64,000 nt of DNA from the NCBI GenBank assembly GCA_963835775.1, contig CAWIHB010000025.1, forward strand, positions 558,001 through 622,000. Direction: 5' to 3'. The translations under genes and the position numbers were made by a program. The notes under the pieces were generated by a model that was not told where the DNA came from, searched no databases, and saw only the letters and a program-made list of their open reading frames with translations. This stretch comes from Palsa-504 sp963835775 (GTDB taxonomy: Bacteria; Actinomycetota; Actinomycetes; Streptosporangiales; Streptosporangiaceae). Position 1 is the stretch's first letter. Every line of letters starts with the position of its first letter. Shown here piece after piece: positions 33,168 through 42,161 of the stretch.

Positions 33168-34703
33168 ATGGCCAGCAGGCGGCGTCGGCTTGACCCGGTG
33201 GGGCCGTTTGGCAACCCGGACGGGTCACGAGCCGACATCGAGGATCTGATCAGCGAGTTCGTCGACTTCGGCGGCAATCCGGCGTATGGCCACCTCGCGA
33301 CCCGGGCCAACGACTCCATGGTGCGGGTCATCGTGGGCAAGCTCGGCGCGGGCAAGACGGTCTACCTGCGGCGCCTGCAGGATTTCCAGGCCCATCAGGA
33401 CTCGGTCTACGCCGCGGTGCCGCAGCAGGACCTGCCCAAGACCGAGGTCGTGGTCAAGGCCTGCCAGTGGTTCTCGGACCGGGTCCTGGTCGAGAAGTGG
33501 ATGCAGATCTGGGACCGCGCGATCATGCGGGCGCTGGCCTCGCACCTGCTGCGCCGGCCCGAGCTGCGGCAGCAGGTGCTGGACGAGCAGGCCGAGGAGA
33601 TCGAGCAGTCGTATGCGCGGCTGCTCGATGACTTCCGGCGGCCCCGGTCGATCTACAGCCAGGTGCGCGACATCATCAATGAGCGGCAGACGGCGCATCA
33701 GCTATCCGCTTACCTCGACGATCCGCTCTGGGACGACCTGGAGGATCTGCTGGGCGAGGTGGTCTGCCGGTGCAAGCCGATCTATTTCTACCTGGACGCG
33801 GTGGACGAGGAGTTCGGCCACGCCCCGATGTACTGGCTGAAGTGTCAGGAGGGGCTCTTCTACCAGGTCATGCGGCTGCTCCGCCATCCCAGGCTGGGCG
33901 GCCGGCTGCATGTCGTGGTCTGCATCCGCAACATCGTCATGTCCTCGGTGTACCGGTCGGAACATGCGCCGCGGTACTACAACGAACCGCACATACGCGT
34001 CCTGAACTGGGACCGCAGCTCGCTGCTTTACCTGCTCGGGCAGAAACTGCAGCGGCTGCCGCCGTCATTGCTGATGCGGCGCGCCACCGACGGCGCGCCC
34101 ACGATCGGCGACTGGCTCGGGGTCAACGGCCGCTGGCCGGGACCCGATGGTGCCGGGCCGATCGAGGACCACCTGCTCAGCCATACCCGGCTGATCCCGC
34201 GCGACATCATCTCGCTCGGCAATGAGCTGAGCGAGGAGGTGCTGCGGACCAAACAGGCCGGGCACGAGGGCCTGCCGGCGGCGGCTCTGACCGCGGTGGT
34301 GCAGCGCTGCGCCAAGCGGTTCGGCGACTCCCAGCTCGCCCAGTGCGCCAACCAGGTCTCCTCGGACCTGATGCCGGCTGGCGCCGCCCTGCACGACTAC
34401 TCCGAATTGTTCACCAGCACCCAGGCCTACATCACCGGCGTGCGGGAGGACATCCGCTCCTTCGTCCGGATGATCGGCGTCGACCGGTTCCCGCGCGGGG
34501 ATCTGTCGGCCCTGCAGGAAGTGGCGGACCTGCACTTCGACCAGGCGACGGACCTGTCCTCGGTGCTGTGGCAGAACGGCCTGCTCGGATACGTGGACGA
34601 GGCCGCCGGCGCCGCTTCTACTCCATGGGTGACGTCGAGCAGTTTCATTTCCCGCCGGAGGTCGCCACCTACGTGCTGCACCCGTGCCTGGTGCACGCCG
34701 TAG
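33168..34703 (+). CDS. P-loop NTPase, C terminus frame-shifted toward the downstream kinase
   Basis: The 511-residue frame has a Walker A motif, VGKLGAGKTVYLRRL (near 56-70), and a Walker B motif, IYFYLDAVDEEFG (near 204-216). A sensor-like VVVCIRNIVMSSVYRSEHAP and SHTRLIPRDIISLGNELSEE (AAA/STAND-like lid region) follow. After VDEAAG the frame goes out of homology. The likely true end, RRRFYSMGDVEQFHFPPEVA and on, reads in another frame up to about 34717. A one-base deletion in the GCC-rich run near 34600 explains this. No family name can be assigned with confidence. A GGGAGA site supports the ATG at 33168. Confidence 0.75.
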   Translation: MASRRRRLDPVGPFGNPDGSRADIEDLISEFVDFGGNPAYGHLATRANDSMVRVIVGKLGAGKTVYLRRLQDFQAHQDSVYAAVPQQDLPKTEVVVKACQWFSDRVLVEKWMQIWDRAIMRALASHLLRRPELRQQVLDEQAEEIEQSYARLLDDFRRPRSIYSQVRDIINERQTAHQLSAYLDDPLWDDLEDLLGEVVCRCKPIYFYLDAVDEEFGHAPMYWLKCQEGLFYQVMRLLRHPRLGGRLHVVVCIRNIVMSSVYRSEHAPRYYNEPHIRVLNWDRSSLLYLLGQKLQRLPPSLLMRRATDGAPTIGDWLGVNGRWPGPDGAGPIEDHLLSHTRLIPRDIISLGNELSEEVLRTKQAGHEGLPAAALTAVVQRCAKRFGDSQLAQCANQVSSDLMPAGAALHDYSELFTSTQAYITGVREDIRSFVRMIGVDRFPRGDLSALQEVADLHFDQATDLSSVLWQNGLLGYVDEAAGAASTPWVTSSSFISRRRSPPTCCTRAWCTP

Positions 34704-34717
34704 GGGGCATCCGGCAT

Positions 34718-35722
34718 GTGACTGAGGATGCCGAACGAGCCAGACCGGCGCGCCACACCAAGCCGCTCGAGCCTGGCGATCTTCCGGGCGGTCTTCTCGT
34801 CGCGGCGTCCTCAGGCGAGGTACGGTCCTCGGGTGCGGCCAAGGCGGCTGGCTACGCGGTCGGCGACCTGCTCGACGGCCGGTTCGAGATCCTCCAGCTG
34901 CTCGGGCAGGGCGGCTTTTCGAAGGTCTACCGCGTCCGCGATGACGTGGAGGGCGCGGAGCGGGCGCTGAAGCTGTTCGAGAGCGCCGCCGGGGACGAAG
35001 CGGTACGCCGCGAGATCGGCGCCCTGCGGAAAATCGATCACCCCAACGTGGTGAAGGTCTTCTGGGCCGACAAGACCAACGCCGGCGAATGGTATCTCAT
35101 CACCGAGTTCATCGACGGGGAGTCACTGGATGAGTTCGTCTCCGGCCAGCGGCGCCTGCGCGACCGGGAGGCCGTAGATGTCGGCCTCGACCTGCTCGCC
35201 GCGCTGGTCGCGTTTCACCCTGACGCGGCCCGCCTCGAGCAGCTGGAGGCCGAACGCCGCGACGGCGACCTGCCGGAAGCCGTGGCGCGCGAGTGGCGGG
35301 AACTGACGGAGGCGGGCCTGGTCCACCGCGACATCAAGCCGCTCAACGTGATGCTCACCCGCACCGGGGCCAAGCTGCTCGACTTCAACATCGCCTCCCG
35401 GGCCGGCGACCCGGTGCACACGCAGTCGGGCACGCCGCCGTATCAGCCACCCGACGCCGGCCTGGACCGCTGGGACGTCTCCGTCGACCTGTTCGCCGTC
35501 GGTGTCCTGCTCTACCGGCTGCTGTGCGACGGGCACCATCCGTTCCCGCATGCCAGGCCGGTGGCCGGCGGACCGGTGACCGACCCGCGGGCGTTCCGCC
35601 CGGACCTGCACCCCGACCTGGCCGGGTTCCTCCTCAAGGCCTGCGCCTCCGTCCGCGCCAACCGCTTCGCCACGGCGGCCGGCATGCAGCACGCCCTGCG
35701 CACCATCCGCGCTGACCTGTGA
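34718..35722 (+). CDS. Serine/threonine protein kinase with DFN instead of DFG
   Basis: The kinase domain shows LLGQGGFSKVYRVRDD (glycine loop near 60), a catalytic lysine in ERALKLFES, and the alpha-C glutamate in VRREIGALRKIDHPNVV. The catalytic loop is LVHRDIKPLNVMLTRTG (near 202). The metal-binding motif reads LLDFNIASRAG, DFN rather than DFG, and the activation segment is SGTPPYQPPD. There is no transmembrane segment. The frame is open upstream into the NTPase C terminus, so the two were probably one NTPase-kinase protein or tightly coupled. The GTG at 34718 is only one possible start. Confidence 0.8.
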   Translation: MTEDAERARPARHTKPLEPGDLPGGLLVAASSGEVRSSGAAKAAGYAVGDLLDGRFEILQLLGQGGFSKVYRVRDDVEGAERALKLFESAAGDEAVRREIGALRKIDHPNVVKVFWADKTNAGEWYLITEFIDGESLDEFVSGQRRLRDREAVDVGLDLLAALVAFHPDAARLEQLEAERRDGDLPEAVAREWRELTEAGLVHRDIKPLNVMLTRTGAKLLDFNIASRAGDPVHTQSGTPPYQPPDAGLDRWDVSVDLFAVGVLLYRLLCDGHHPFPHARPVAGGPVTDPRAFRPDLHPDLAGFLLKACASVRANRFATAAGMQHALRTIRADL

Positions 35723-35759
35723 CCGGCCGGTTCTCAGGTGTGCTCAGGACCGGCCGGTC
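35721..35759. terminator. Inverted repeat between the convergent kinase and protease genes
   Basis: GACCGGCCGGT at 35721-35731 pairs with ACCGGCCGGTC at 35749-35759. The 17-base interval contains CTCAGG twice. It starts at the kinase stop and lies 12 bases from the protease stop, so it can serve both genes. Confidence 0.6.
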
Positions 35760-35770
35760 CGCCGGTGTGG

Positions 35771-36805
35771 TCAGAAGCTGGAGTCCCAGCTCTCCTCGAA
35801 GGCTCCGCCAGGGAACGGAGCTACCGTCGGGCAGGCGTTCGCCTGGGTCAGCGGCAGCAGCGTTCCTGGCGGGCTGGGCTGGCCGACGCAGGCCAGGTAG
35901 TAGCCGTTGGTGTCGTCGGTCATCGGGATGTCGTAGACGGGGCCGTCGCGGAACCCCTGGATGCTCGAGGACCTTCCTGAAGAGGTCACGGTGCCGCGGC
36001 TGAAGAATGTCCTGCTGAAGTCCGCGAGCGGCAGGATCTGGACCGGAGCGGGCGGCGGCGGCAGGGTGGCCGGGCGCTCCACGATCCATTCGGCGCTGGC
36101 GTCTGTGCAGGTAGCGGCGGCGCATTGCTGAGCGGTTGAGAAGCTCTCGTCCGGCCTGGTGTGGTCGGTGAGCGTGAGCTTGTAGTTGTTCACGCCCGAG
36201 CCGGCCGGAGTCACGGTCACCGAGGCGCTGATCCGGTCACCGGGCCGGGGGCAATCAACGTTGTCGTTGATGCAGGCGGTGGTGCCTTCTTCTACCGTGC
36301 CCGCCGGATACATCTCATACCACACGTAGTAGTACTTGACGCCCTCGTAGCACTGGGCCGCCGACCCCAGCTGCTCGACGGTCCCATTGCTGAAGCCGTC
36401 GATGCCGACCCAGTTGGCCAGGAACGCGTCCTGGTTCTGGTACGGCGCCGGAAGGCACTGCACGGCCGGTACGGTCCAGTCGCCGGTTACCTGCGAGACC
36501 GTGCTCGACCCGCTCTCCGAGTCCGCGTAGCCGGACCAGTTGATGCTCGGGAAGGAGGAAACGGTCCCGCTGGCCGCCCTCGGGGCGCTGCCGTGCTGCG
36601 CGCCCGGGGAAACCCAGCCGCCCCGGCCGACCACGGGAGCGTGAGCCGACATGACCCTGGTGAAGTTGGCCCGCGCCTGGGCGACCACCGAGGCGCTGGG
36701 TGCCTGGCCGCTCGCGCTGACACCTCCTGACCCAGTTTGTACCAGCAGGAGTGCCAGTGGCGCCGCGAGCAGCACTACCGCGGATCTTGCCAACGGAAGC
36801 TTCAT
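35771..36805 (-). CDS. Secreted G1-family (eqolisin) glutamic endopeptidase
   Basis: The 344-residue precursor starts with a classical signal peptide, MKLPLARSAVVLLAAPLALL, ending near residue 30, then a propeptide-like stretch. The mature part has SINWSGYADSES, the eqolisin WxG motif in FLANWVGIDGFSNGT, and EQLGSAAQCYEG. ASAEWIVERPATLPPP follows, whose glutamate (near 241) fits the catalytic Glu of the family. The AAGGGGAA site fixes the ATG at 36805. These are acid proteases acting outside the cell. Bacterial members are uncommon but known in actinomycetes and acidophiles. Confidence 0.88.
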   Translation of the reverse strand: MKLPLARSAVVLLAAPLALLLVQTGSGGVSASGQAPSASVVAQARANFTRVMSAHAPVVGRGGWVSPGAQHGSAPRAASGTVSSFPSINWSGYADSESGSSTVSQVTGDWTVPAVQCLPAPYQNQDAFLANWVGIDGFSNGTVEQLGSAAQCYEGVKYYYVWYEMYPAGTVEEGTTACINDNVDCPRPGDRISASVTVTPAGSGVNNYKLTLTDHTRPDESFSTAQQCAAATCTDASAEWIVERPATLPPPPAPVQILPLADFSRTFFSRGTVTSSGRSSSIQGFRDGPVYDIPMTDDTNGYYLACVGQPSPPGTLLPLTQANACPTVAPFPGGAFEESWDSSF

Positions 36806-37002
36806 GCGATTCCCCTTCTTTTGGTCCCCATAACGACCATAGACCTGGGGTTGGGAAATGTAACCAGACACAAGCAGAAATCAACGTTCACGCACAGCCT
36901 GGTCCGTTCGGCAGATTTATGATCTTGACCTTGCGGACCGCAGCGGGGGACGGCGGGCCGGGCCTGAACAGACGCCTGCCCGGAGCATGAGGGCTGGCCA
37001 AT

Positions 37003-37016
37003 GGGACCTTTGGCCC
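37003..37016. promoter_or_regulatory. DosR-like box upstream of the acyl-CoA synthetase
   Basis: GGGACCTTTGGCCC matches the GGGAC-N4-GTCCC palindrome at 9 of 10 core positions. It lies 135 bases before the synthetase start, within the 345-base divergent gap shared with the protease gene. Nothing else is recognisable in that gap. Confidence 0.5.
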
Positions 37017-37150
37017 TTCCGGGGGGAAACCGTCCCGAGGTCGAGTAAAGCAAAAGGCCGGCCCGCACCACCCCGGCCGGTCCGCCGCGGATCGCGCCGG
37101 AAGGCGTTCTGAGCCTGCCGGTCACGAGTGACTTGTGCCAGGAGGCCAAT

Positions 37151-38848
37151 ATGAGTTCAGTTTCTGAAGTACCGCTGACACCGCTGTCGTTCCTGGAGCG
37201 GTCGGTCGGCGTGTGGCCGGACAAGGTGGCCGTGATCTACGGCAGCCGGCGCCTCACCTATACCGACCTCGCGGCGGAGACGATGCAGGTGGCCAGGGCG
37301 CTGCGGGCCAGCGGCATCGAACCCGGCGACCGGGTCGCCTACCTGCTGCCGAACCTGCCCGAGATGCTCGTGGCCCATTTCGCGGTGCCGCTGGCGGGCG
37401 GGGTGCTGGTGGCGATCAATACCCGCCTCACGGCCGAGGAGGTGTCGTACATCCTGCGTCACTCGGGGGCGAAGATACTCGTGGCCGACGCCGCCCTGCT
37501 GCCGGTGGCCGTGGCCGCCGTGGATGGCGCTGGCACGGCCGTTCAGATCGTGGTGGCCGCGGATGCCGAGGCCGGACCGGCCAGCCCAGAACCGGCTAGC
37601 CCAGAACCGGCTAGCACAGAACCGGCTAGCCCAGAACCAGCTAGCCCAGAACCAGCCGGCACAGATCTGCCTGCCGGGTCCCAGCTGGTCAGCTACCAGG
37701 AGTTCCTGGCCAGGCAGAGCGCGGATCCGCTGCCCTGGAGCGTGGCGGACGAGCTGGCGCCCATCTCGATCAACTACACATCAGGCACCACCGGGCGCCC
37801 GAAGGGCGTGATCTACACCCACCGCGGCGCCTACCTGAACTCGTTCGCGCAGATCATCCACTCCCGGCATGACGAGAACAGCGTCTACCTGTGGACGCTG
37901 CCGATGTTCCACTGCAACGGCTGGTGCACCCCGTGGGCGATTACCGCCATCGGCGGCACGCACGTGTGCCTGCGCGAGGTGCGCGGCGACGCGATCTGGC
38001 AGCAGCTGCGCGAGCACGGCGTCACCCACCTCAACGCGGCGCCCACCGTGGTGAGCACCATCCTGAGCACGAGTCCGGGCGGGCCGCTGCCGCGGCCGGT
38101 GCTGATCACCACCGCCGGCGCGCCGCCGAGCCCCACCACGATCGCGGAGATGGAGCGGATGGGGTTTGCGGTCGTGCACGTCTACGGGCTGACCGAGACC
38201 TACGGCCCGTTCACCTTCTGCCAGTTCCGGCCGCAGTGGGCGGAGCTGACCGTCGAGCAGCGCGCCGCGCTGCAAGCACGCCAGGGGGTCAGCATGATCA
38301 CCGCCGCGGGCGTGCGGGTCGTGGACGAGGAGATGGCCGACGTTCCGGCCGATGGCCAGACCATGGGCGAGATCGTCATGAGGGGCAATACCGTCATGGC
38401 CGGCTACTACCTGGATCCGGAGTCCACCGCCAAGGCGTTCGGCGGCGGCTGGTTCCACAGCGGCGATCTCGGTGTCATGCACCCCGACGGGTACATCGAG
38501 CTGCGCGACCGCGCCAAGGACATCGTGATCTCCGGCGGGGAGAACATCTCCACGGTCGAAGTTGAACAGGCGCTGATGAGTCACCCGCACGTCCTGGAGG
38601 CGGCGGTGGTCGGGGTACCCGACTCCAAGTGGGGCGAGCGGCCGAAGGCGTTCGTGGTGCTGCGCCCCGGCACCAGCGCTACCCAGCAGGAACTGATCGC
38701 GCACGTGAAAACCAAGATCGCCGGCTACAAGTCGCCCCGCGAAGTCGTCATCATCGTGGATCTGCCCAAGACCTCGACGGGAAAGATCCAGAAATTCGTG
38801 CTGCGCGAAAAGGAATGGGCCGGCAAGGACCGGCGCGTGGGGGGGTAA
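37151..38848 (+). CDS. Fatty-acid/acyl-CoA synthetase (AMP-binding enzyme)
   Basis: The 565-residue enzyme has the P-loop INYTSGTTGRPKGVIYTHRG (near 207), the VHVYGLTETYGPFTFCQF motif (near 345) and RAKDIVISGGENISTVEVEQ. The C-terminal catalytic lysine lies in KTSTGKIQKFVLREKE. It resembles medium-chain or short-chain synthetases of the FadD/AlkK type. Five perfect or near-perfect 15-base repeats encode a SPEPA-repeat insertion near residues 145-170, an unusual flexible loop. An AGGAGG site sits 5 bases before the ATG. A DosR-like box is upstream. Confidence 0.9.
   Translation: MSSVSEVPLTPLSFLERSVGVWPDKVAVIYGSRRLTYTDLAAETMQVARALRASGIEPGDRVAYLLPNLPEMLVAHFAVPLAGGVLVAINTRLTAEEVSYILRHSGAKILVADAALLPVAVAAVDGAGTAVQIVVAADAEAGPASPEPASPEPASTEPASPEPASPEPAGTDLPAGSQLVSYQEFLARQSADPLPWSVADELAPISINYTSGTTGRPKGVIYTHRGAYLNSFAQIIHSRHDENSVYLWTLPMFHCNGWCTPWAITAIGGTHVCLREVRGDAIWQQLREHGVTHLNAAPTVVSTILSTSPGGPLPRPVLITTAGAPPSPTTIAEMERMGFAVVHVYGLTETYGPFTFCQFRPQWAELTVEQRAALQARQGVSMITAAGVRVVDEEMADVPADGQTMGEIVMRGNTVMAGYYLDPESTAKAFGGGWFHSGDLGVMHPDGYIELRDRAKDIVISGGENISTVEVEQALMSHPHVLEAAVVGVPDSKWGERPKAFVVLRPGTSATQQELIAHVKTKIAGYKSPREVVIIVDLPKTSTGKIQKFVLREKEWAGKDRRVGG
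37583..37657 (+). repeat. Five in-frame 15-bp repeats encoding SPEPA units
   Basis: Units of the form AGCCCAGAACCGGCT repeat five times with one or two base changes. The length is a multiple of three, so the copy number can vary without frame loss. The encoded SPEPA/STEPA loop lies in the N-terminal domain of the synthetase. Confidence 0.9.
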
Positions 38849-38864
38849 CCAGCCCCGCCGCAAA

Positions 38865-38903
38865 CGTCGGCCCCAGGCGCGCAGCTGGCGCCTGGGGCCG
38901 ACG
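38865..38903. terminator. Perfect 16-bp bidirectional hairpin between synthetase and thiolase genes
   Basis: CGTCGGCCCCAGGCGC at 38865-38880 pairs perfectly with 38888-38903 across a 7-base loop. The two flanking genes converge on it. Confidence 0.8.
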
Positions 38904-38939
38904 GGCAGTGGGTTCAGGTAGGGGGCCCGGACCGGGGGC

Positions 38940-40121
38940 TCAGACCCGTTCGAAGATCGTGGCGATGCCCTGCCCGCCGCCGATGCACATCGTGTTGAGC
39001 GCGTACCGGCCGCCGGTGCGCTTGAGCTCGTACAGCGACTTGACGACCAGGATGGCCCCGGTGGCGCCGACCGGGTGGCCGAGCGAGATGCCGCTGCCGT
39101 TCGGGTTGGTGCGGTCGAGGGGCAGGTCCAGCTCCCTGACCACGGCCAGCGCCTGGGCGGCGAAGGCCTCGTTGACCTCGAGCACGTCGATCTCGTCGAC
39201 CTTGAGGCCGGTGCGGTCGAGCACCTTGCGGGTGGCGGGCACCGGGCCCATGCCCATGATCCGCGGCTCGACGCCGGCGTGTGCGTAGCCGACCAGCCGG
39301 CCGAGCGGGGTGACGTCGTGGCTGTTCACGAACGATTCCGAGGCGACCACCACGGCCGCGGCGGCGTCGTTGAGGCCGGACGCGTTGCCCGCGGTGACCG
39401 TGCCGTCCTTGGTGAACGCGGGCCGCAGCTTGGCCATGTCATCCAGGCGGACTTCCGGCCGGATGTGCTCGTCGGCCTCGACGATGGTGACCTTGCCCCG
39501 CTTGCCGGGGATCTCGATGGGGAGGATCTGCTCCTTGAAGTACCCCGCGGCGGCGGCGGCCGCGGCGCGGCGGTGGCTCTCGGCGGCCAGCTCGTCCTGG
39601 TCTTCGCGGCTGATGTGGAAGTCGGTGGCCACGTTCTCGGCGGTCACGCCCATGTGGCAGCCGTCGAACGGGTCGGACAGCGCGCCGGTCACGGCGTCGA
39701 TCGCGACGCCTTCGCCCATCCGCTGGCCCCAGCGCATGGCGGGCAGCCAGTACGGGGCGCGGCTCATCGACTCGACCCCTCCGGCCACCGCGACCTCGCA
39801 GTCGCCCAGCATGATCGCTTGAGCGGCGGACACGATGGCCTGCATCCCGCTGCCGCACAGCCGGTTCACGGTCAGCGCGGGCGTGCCGATGTTCAGGCCG
39901 CCGTTGACGCCCGCCACCCGGGATATGTACATGTCGCGGGTTTCGGTGTGGAGCACGTTGCCGAACACGATGTGGCCGACGTCATCCGCGGTCACGCCCG
40001 CCCGGCTGACCGCCTCGCGTACCACCTTGGCGGCCAGATCACAGGGCGGCACGGAGGCCAGCCCGCCGCCGTACTTGCCGATCGGGGTCCGCACGCCGGA
40101 CAGGACGAATATCTCTTCCAT
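38940..40121 (-). CDS. Acetyl-CoA acetyltransferase (thiolase, PhaA-like)
   Basis: The 393-residue enzyme has the acyl-accepting cysteine in TVNRLCGSGMQAIVSAAQAI (Cys 89), VNEAFAAQALAVVRELDLPL, the catalytic histidine in NPNGSGISLGHPVGATGA, and the second cysteine in NTMCIGGGQGIATIFERV. It condenses two acetyl-CoA or cleaves 3-ketoacyl-CoA. It is divergent from the PHA synthase across a 307-base gap with DosR-like boxes. A role in PHA precursor supply is therefore likely, although beta-oxidation is equally compatible. Confidence 0.92.
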   Translation of the reverse strand: MEEIFVLSGVRTPIGKYGGGLASVPPCDLAAKVVREAVSRAGVTADDVGHIVFGNVLHTETRDMYISRVAGVNGGLNIGTPALTVNRLCGSGMQAIVSAAQAIMLGDCEVAVAGGVESMSRAPYWLPAMRWGQRMGEGVAIDAVTGALSDPFDGCHMGVTAENVATDFHISREDQDELAAESHRRAAAAAAAGYFKEQILPIEIPGKRGKVTIVEADEHIRPEVRLDDMAKLRPAFTKDGTVTAGNASGLNDAAAAVVVASESFVNSHDVTPLGRLVGYAHAGVEPRIMGMGPVPATRKVLDRTGLKVDEIDVLEVNEAFAAQALAVVRELDLPLDRTNPNGSGISLGHPVGATGAILVVKSLYELKRTGGRYALNTMCIGGGQGIATIFERV

Positions 40122-40284
40122 GATTCCCTCATCTCACATGTCGAGGCCGGCTCGTTGCGGCGTCCCTCCGACCTGCCGCGATAGTGAAGCCAGGTGGTGC
40201 CGACGGCCGCCGCCGCGGGACAGTCCGCCCGGCCGCTGCGATGCCTGAACTCATGACGTTAACAGCGCCGTTATAGACCGCTAC

Positions 40285-40298
40285 CGGACGAAGGTCCC
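40285..40298. promoter_or_regulatory. DosR-like box between thiolase and PHA synthase genes
   Basis: CGGACGAAGGTCCC matches GGGAC-N4-GTCCC at 9 of 10 core positions and contains the 13-mer GGACGAAGGTCCC found also at 47.7 and 54.1 kb. Further half-site-like words (GGACTTTGCGGCCC, GGTCCC, GGGAC, GGAC) follow to about 40340. The site is 164 bases from the thiolase start and 131 from the PHA synthase start. Confidence 0.6.
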
Positions 40299-40428
40299 GG
40301 ACTTTGCGGCCCTAGGTCCCATTCGACCGGGACATCCCGGACTTGACCGGCCGGGGGCGGTTGACGACCGTGAGATCAGGGACGGCAGGCCCATCTTTCT
40401 TGCCGCCTACGGTGTACCGGGAGAGAGC

Positions 40429-42087
40429 ATGAGCACAGAAGACAGATCCGCCAACGTCATGGGAATGATGTCAGAGGCCACCGAAGCAGCGGCCGGCATG
40501 CTGCCGATGGACATGGTCCACGCGATTGCCGAGCTCACCGATCCTGCCGAGGTCGCGAAGGAGATGCCGTGGCTGGCCGAAGAACTGACCAAGATCGCGC
40601 TCGGCAAATCAGACATCTCGTTCGACCAGCGCGACCAGCGCTTCGCTGACGAGGCCTGGCAGACGATCCCCTATTTCCGCGTCCTCGGCCAGTCATACCG
40701 GCTGTTCGAGATGTGGATGAACCGGATGTACGAGTCGGCCGACGGCTCCTGGCAGACCAAGGCCCGGGCCCGGTTCGCGGCCGACGTCATCTCGGCCGCC
40801 CTGTCTCCGACCAACTACCTGGCCACCAACCCCGCCGCCCTCCGGGAGGCGCTCAAGACCAGCGGCCTGTCGCTGGTCAAGGGCGGCGAGAACATGATGA
40901 AGGATCTGGCTCGCGGCGGGATGCCCTCCATGGTCGACCGGACGCAGTTCAAGGTCGGGACCGACCTGGCCGCCACGCCGGGTGCCGTGGTGTACCGGGA
41001 CGAGATGTTCGAGCTGCTGCAGTACAAGCCCACCACCCCCCGGGTCCGCAGCCTCCCGCTGATGATGATCCCGCCGCAGATCAACCGGCACTACATCCTG
41101 GACCTGGCGCCCGGGCGGTCACTGGCCGAGTTCGCCGTCAGCCAGGGCATCCAGGCGTTCATGGTCGTCTGGCGGAACCCCAGCGCACCGCGCGGCGAAG
41201 GGAAGTGGGGACTGGACGACTACATCGCCGCGGCGGAACGCGCCGCCGACGTGGTCAAGAAGATCGCGCACACCGACCAGCTGAACCTGCTCGGGCTGTG
41301 CGCCGGCGGCATCACGGCCTCGTACGTGCTCGCCCACCTGGCCGCGACCGGCGACGACTCGGTCAAGTCGGCGACCTTCGTCGTGACCATGCTGACCGGT
41401 GATAAGCCGAACGTGGTGGGCATGCTGGACACCGCCGAGTCGCGCAAGATCCTGGAGCGGTCCGCCGCGTCCGACGAGATCGTCCCCGGGACCGCGCTGC
41501 GCAGCCTGTTCGCCATGCTCCGGCCGAACAACCTGGTCTACAACTACCTGGTCAGCGGCTGGCTGATGGGCAAGTCCCCCGCCCCGTTCGACGTCCTGGC
41601 CTGGAATGACGACGCGACCCGGATCTCGGCCAGGTTCGCACTGGAGTCGAGCCGGCTGGCGATGGACGGATGGGACGGCAACGGGCCGACGCTGCTCGGC
41701 GTCAAGACCGACTTCAGCAAGGTCACCTGCGACAGCTACCACGTCGGCGGCTACACCGACCACATCACGGCCTGGCGGGCCTGCTACGACACCGCCCACC
41801 TGGTCGGCGGGGCCGACAAGGAGATGACCCTGATCAAGTCCGGGCACATCCAGTCCGTGGTCTACCCGGCGGACAGCGCGCGGTACGACCGCTGGTACGG
41901 GCCGCCCACGGCGACGGATCCCGACGAGTGGCTCAAGACGGCCCCGGTGGAGAAGGGCTCGTGGTGGGGACCGTGGACCGAGTGGCTGAACGCCCGCTCC
42001 GGCCACGAGCGGCAGGCCCGCGTCACCCTCGGCAACCGCCAGTACCCGCCGCTCGGCCCGGCCCCCGGCACCTACGTATACGAGTAG
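40429..42087 (+). CDS. phaC: Polyhydroxyalkanoate synthase (class I-like)
   Basis: The 552-residue protein has the PhaC lipase-like box LNLLGLCAGGITASY, with the nucleophilic cysteine near 291. The other catalytic residues fit Asp in GGYTDHITAWRACYD (near 444) and His in LIKSGHIQSVVYP (near 473). The N-terminal PhaC_N region includes PTNYLATNPAALREALKTSG and KFTVGTDLAATPG-like text. It polymerises 3-hydroxyacyl-CoA into storage granules. Its neighbours, a thiolase and a distant FabG/PhaB-like reductase, supply the other two steps. A GGGAGAG site precedes the ATG. Confidence 0.9.
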   Translation: MSTEDRSANVMGMMSEATEAAAGMLPMDMVHAIAELTDPAEVAKEMPWLAEELTKIALGKSDISFDQRDQRFADEAWQTIPYFRVLGQSYRLFEMWMNRMYESADGSWQTKARARFAADVISAALSPTNYLATNPAALREALKTSGLSLVKGGENMMKDLARGGMPSMVDRTQFKVGTDLAATPGAVVYRDEMFELLQYKPTTPRVRSLPLMMIPPQINRHYILDLAPGRSLAEFAVSQGIQAFMVVWRNPSAPRGEGKWGLDDYIAAAERAADVVKKIAHTDQLNLLGLCAGGITASYVLAHLAATGDDSVKSATFVVTMLTGDKPNVVGMLDTAESRKILERSAASDEIVPGTALRSLFAMLRPNNLVYNYLVSGWLMGKSPAPFDVLAWNDDATRISARFALESSRLAMDGWDGNGPTLLGVKTDFSKVTCDSYHVGGYTDHITAWRACYDTAHLVGGADKEMTLIKSGHIQSVVYPADSARYDRWYGPPTATDPDEWLKTAPVEKGSWWGPWTEWLNARSGHERQARVTLGNRQYPPLGPAPGTYVYE

Positions 42088-42113
42088 ACCGGCCTCGACT
42101 GGCCGTCCCCGGA

Positions 42114-42149
42114 CGCGGTCCCGGTACGCATACGCGTACCGGGATCGCG
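42114..42149. terminator. 16-bp hairpin downstream of the PHA synthase
   Basis: CGCGGTCCCGGTACGC at 42114-42129 pairs with GCGTACCGGGATCGCG at 42134-42149 across ATAC, with a single G-T pair. It separates the PHA synthase from the convergent molybdopterin-enzyme remnant. Confidence 0.75.
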
Positions 42150-42161
42150 GTTTTGGGCCGG

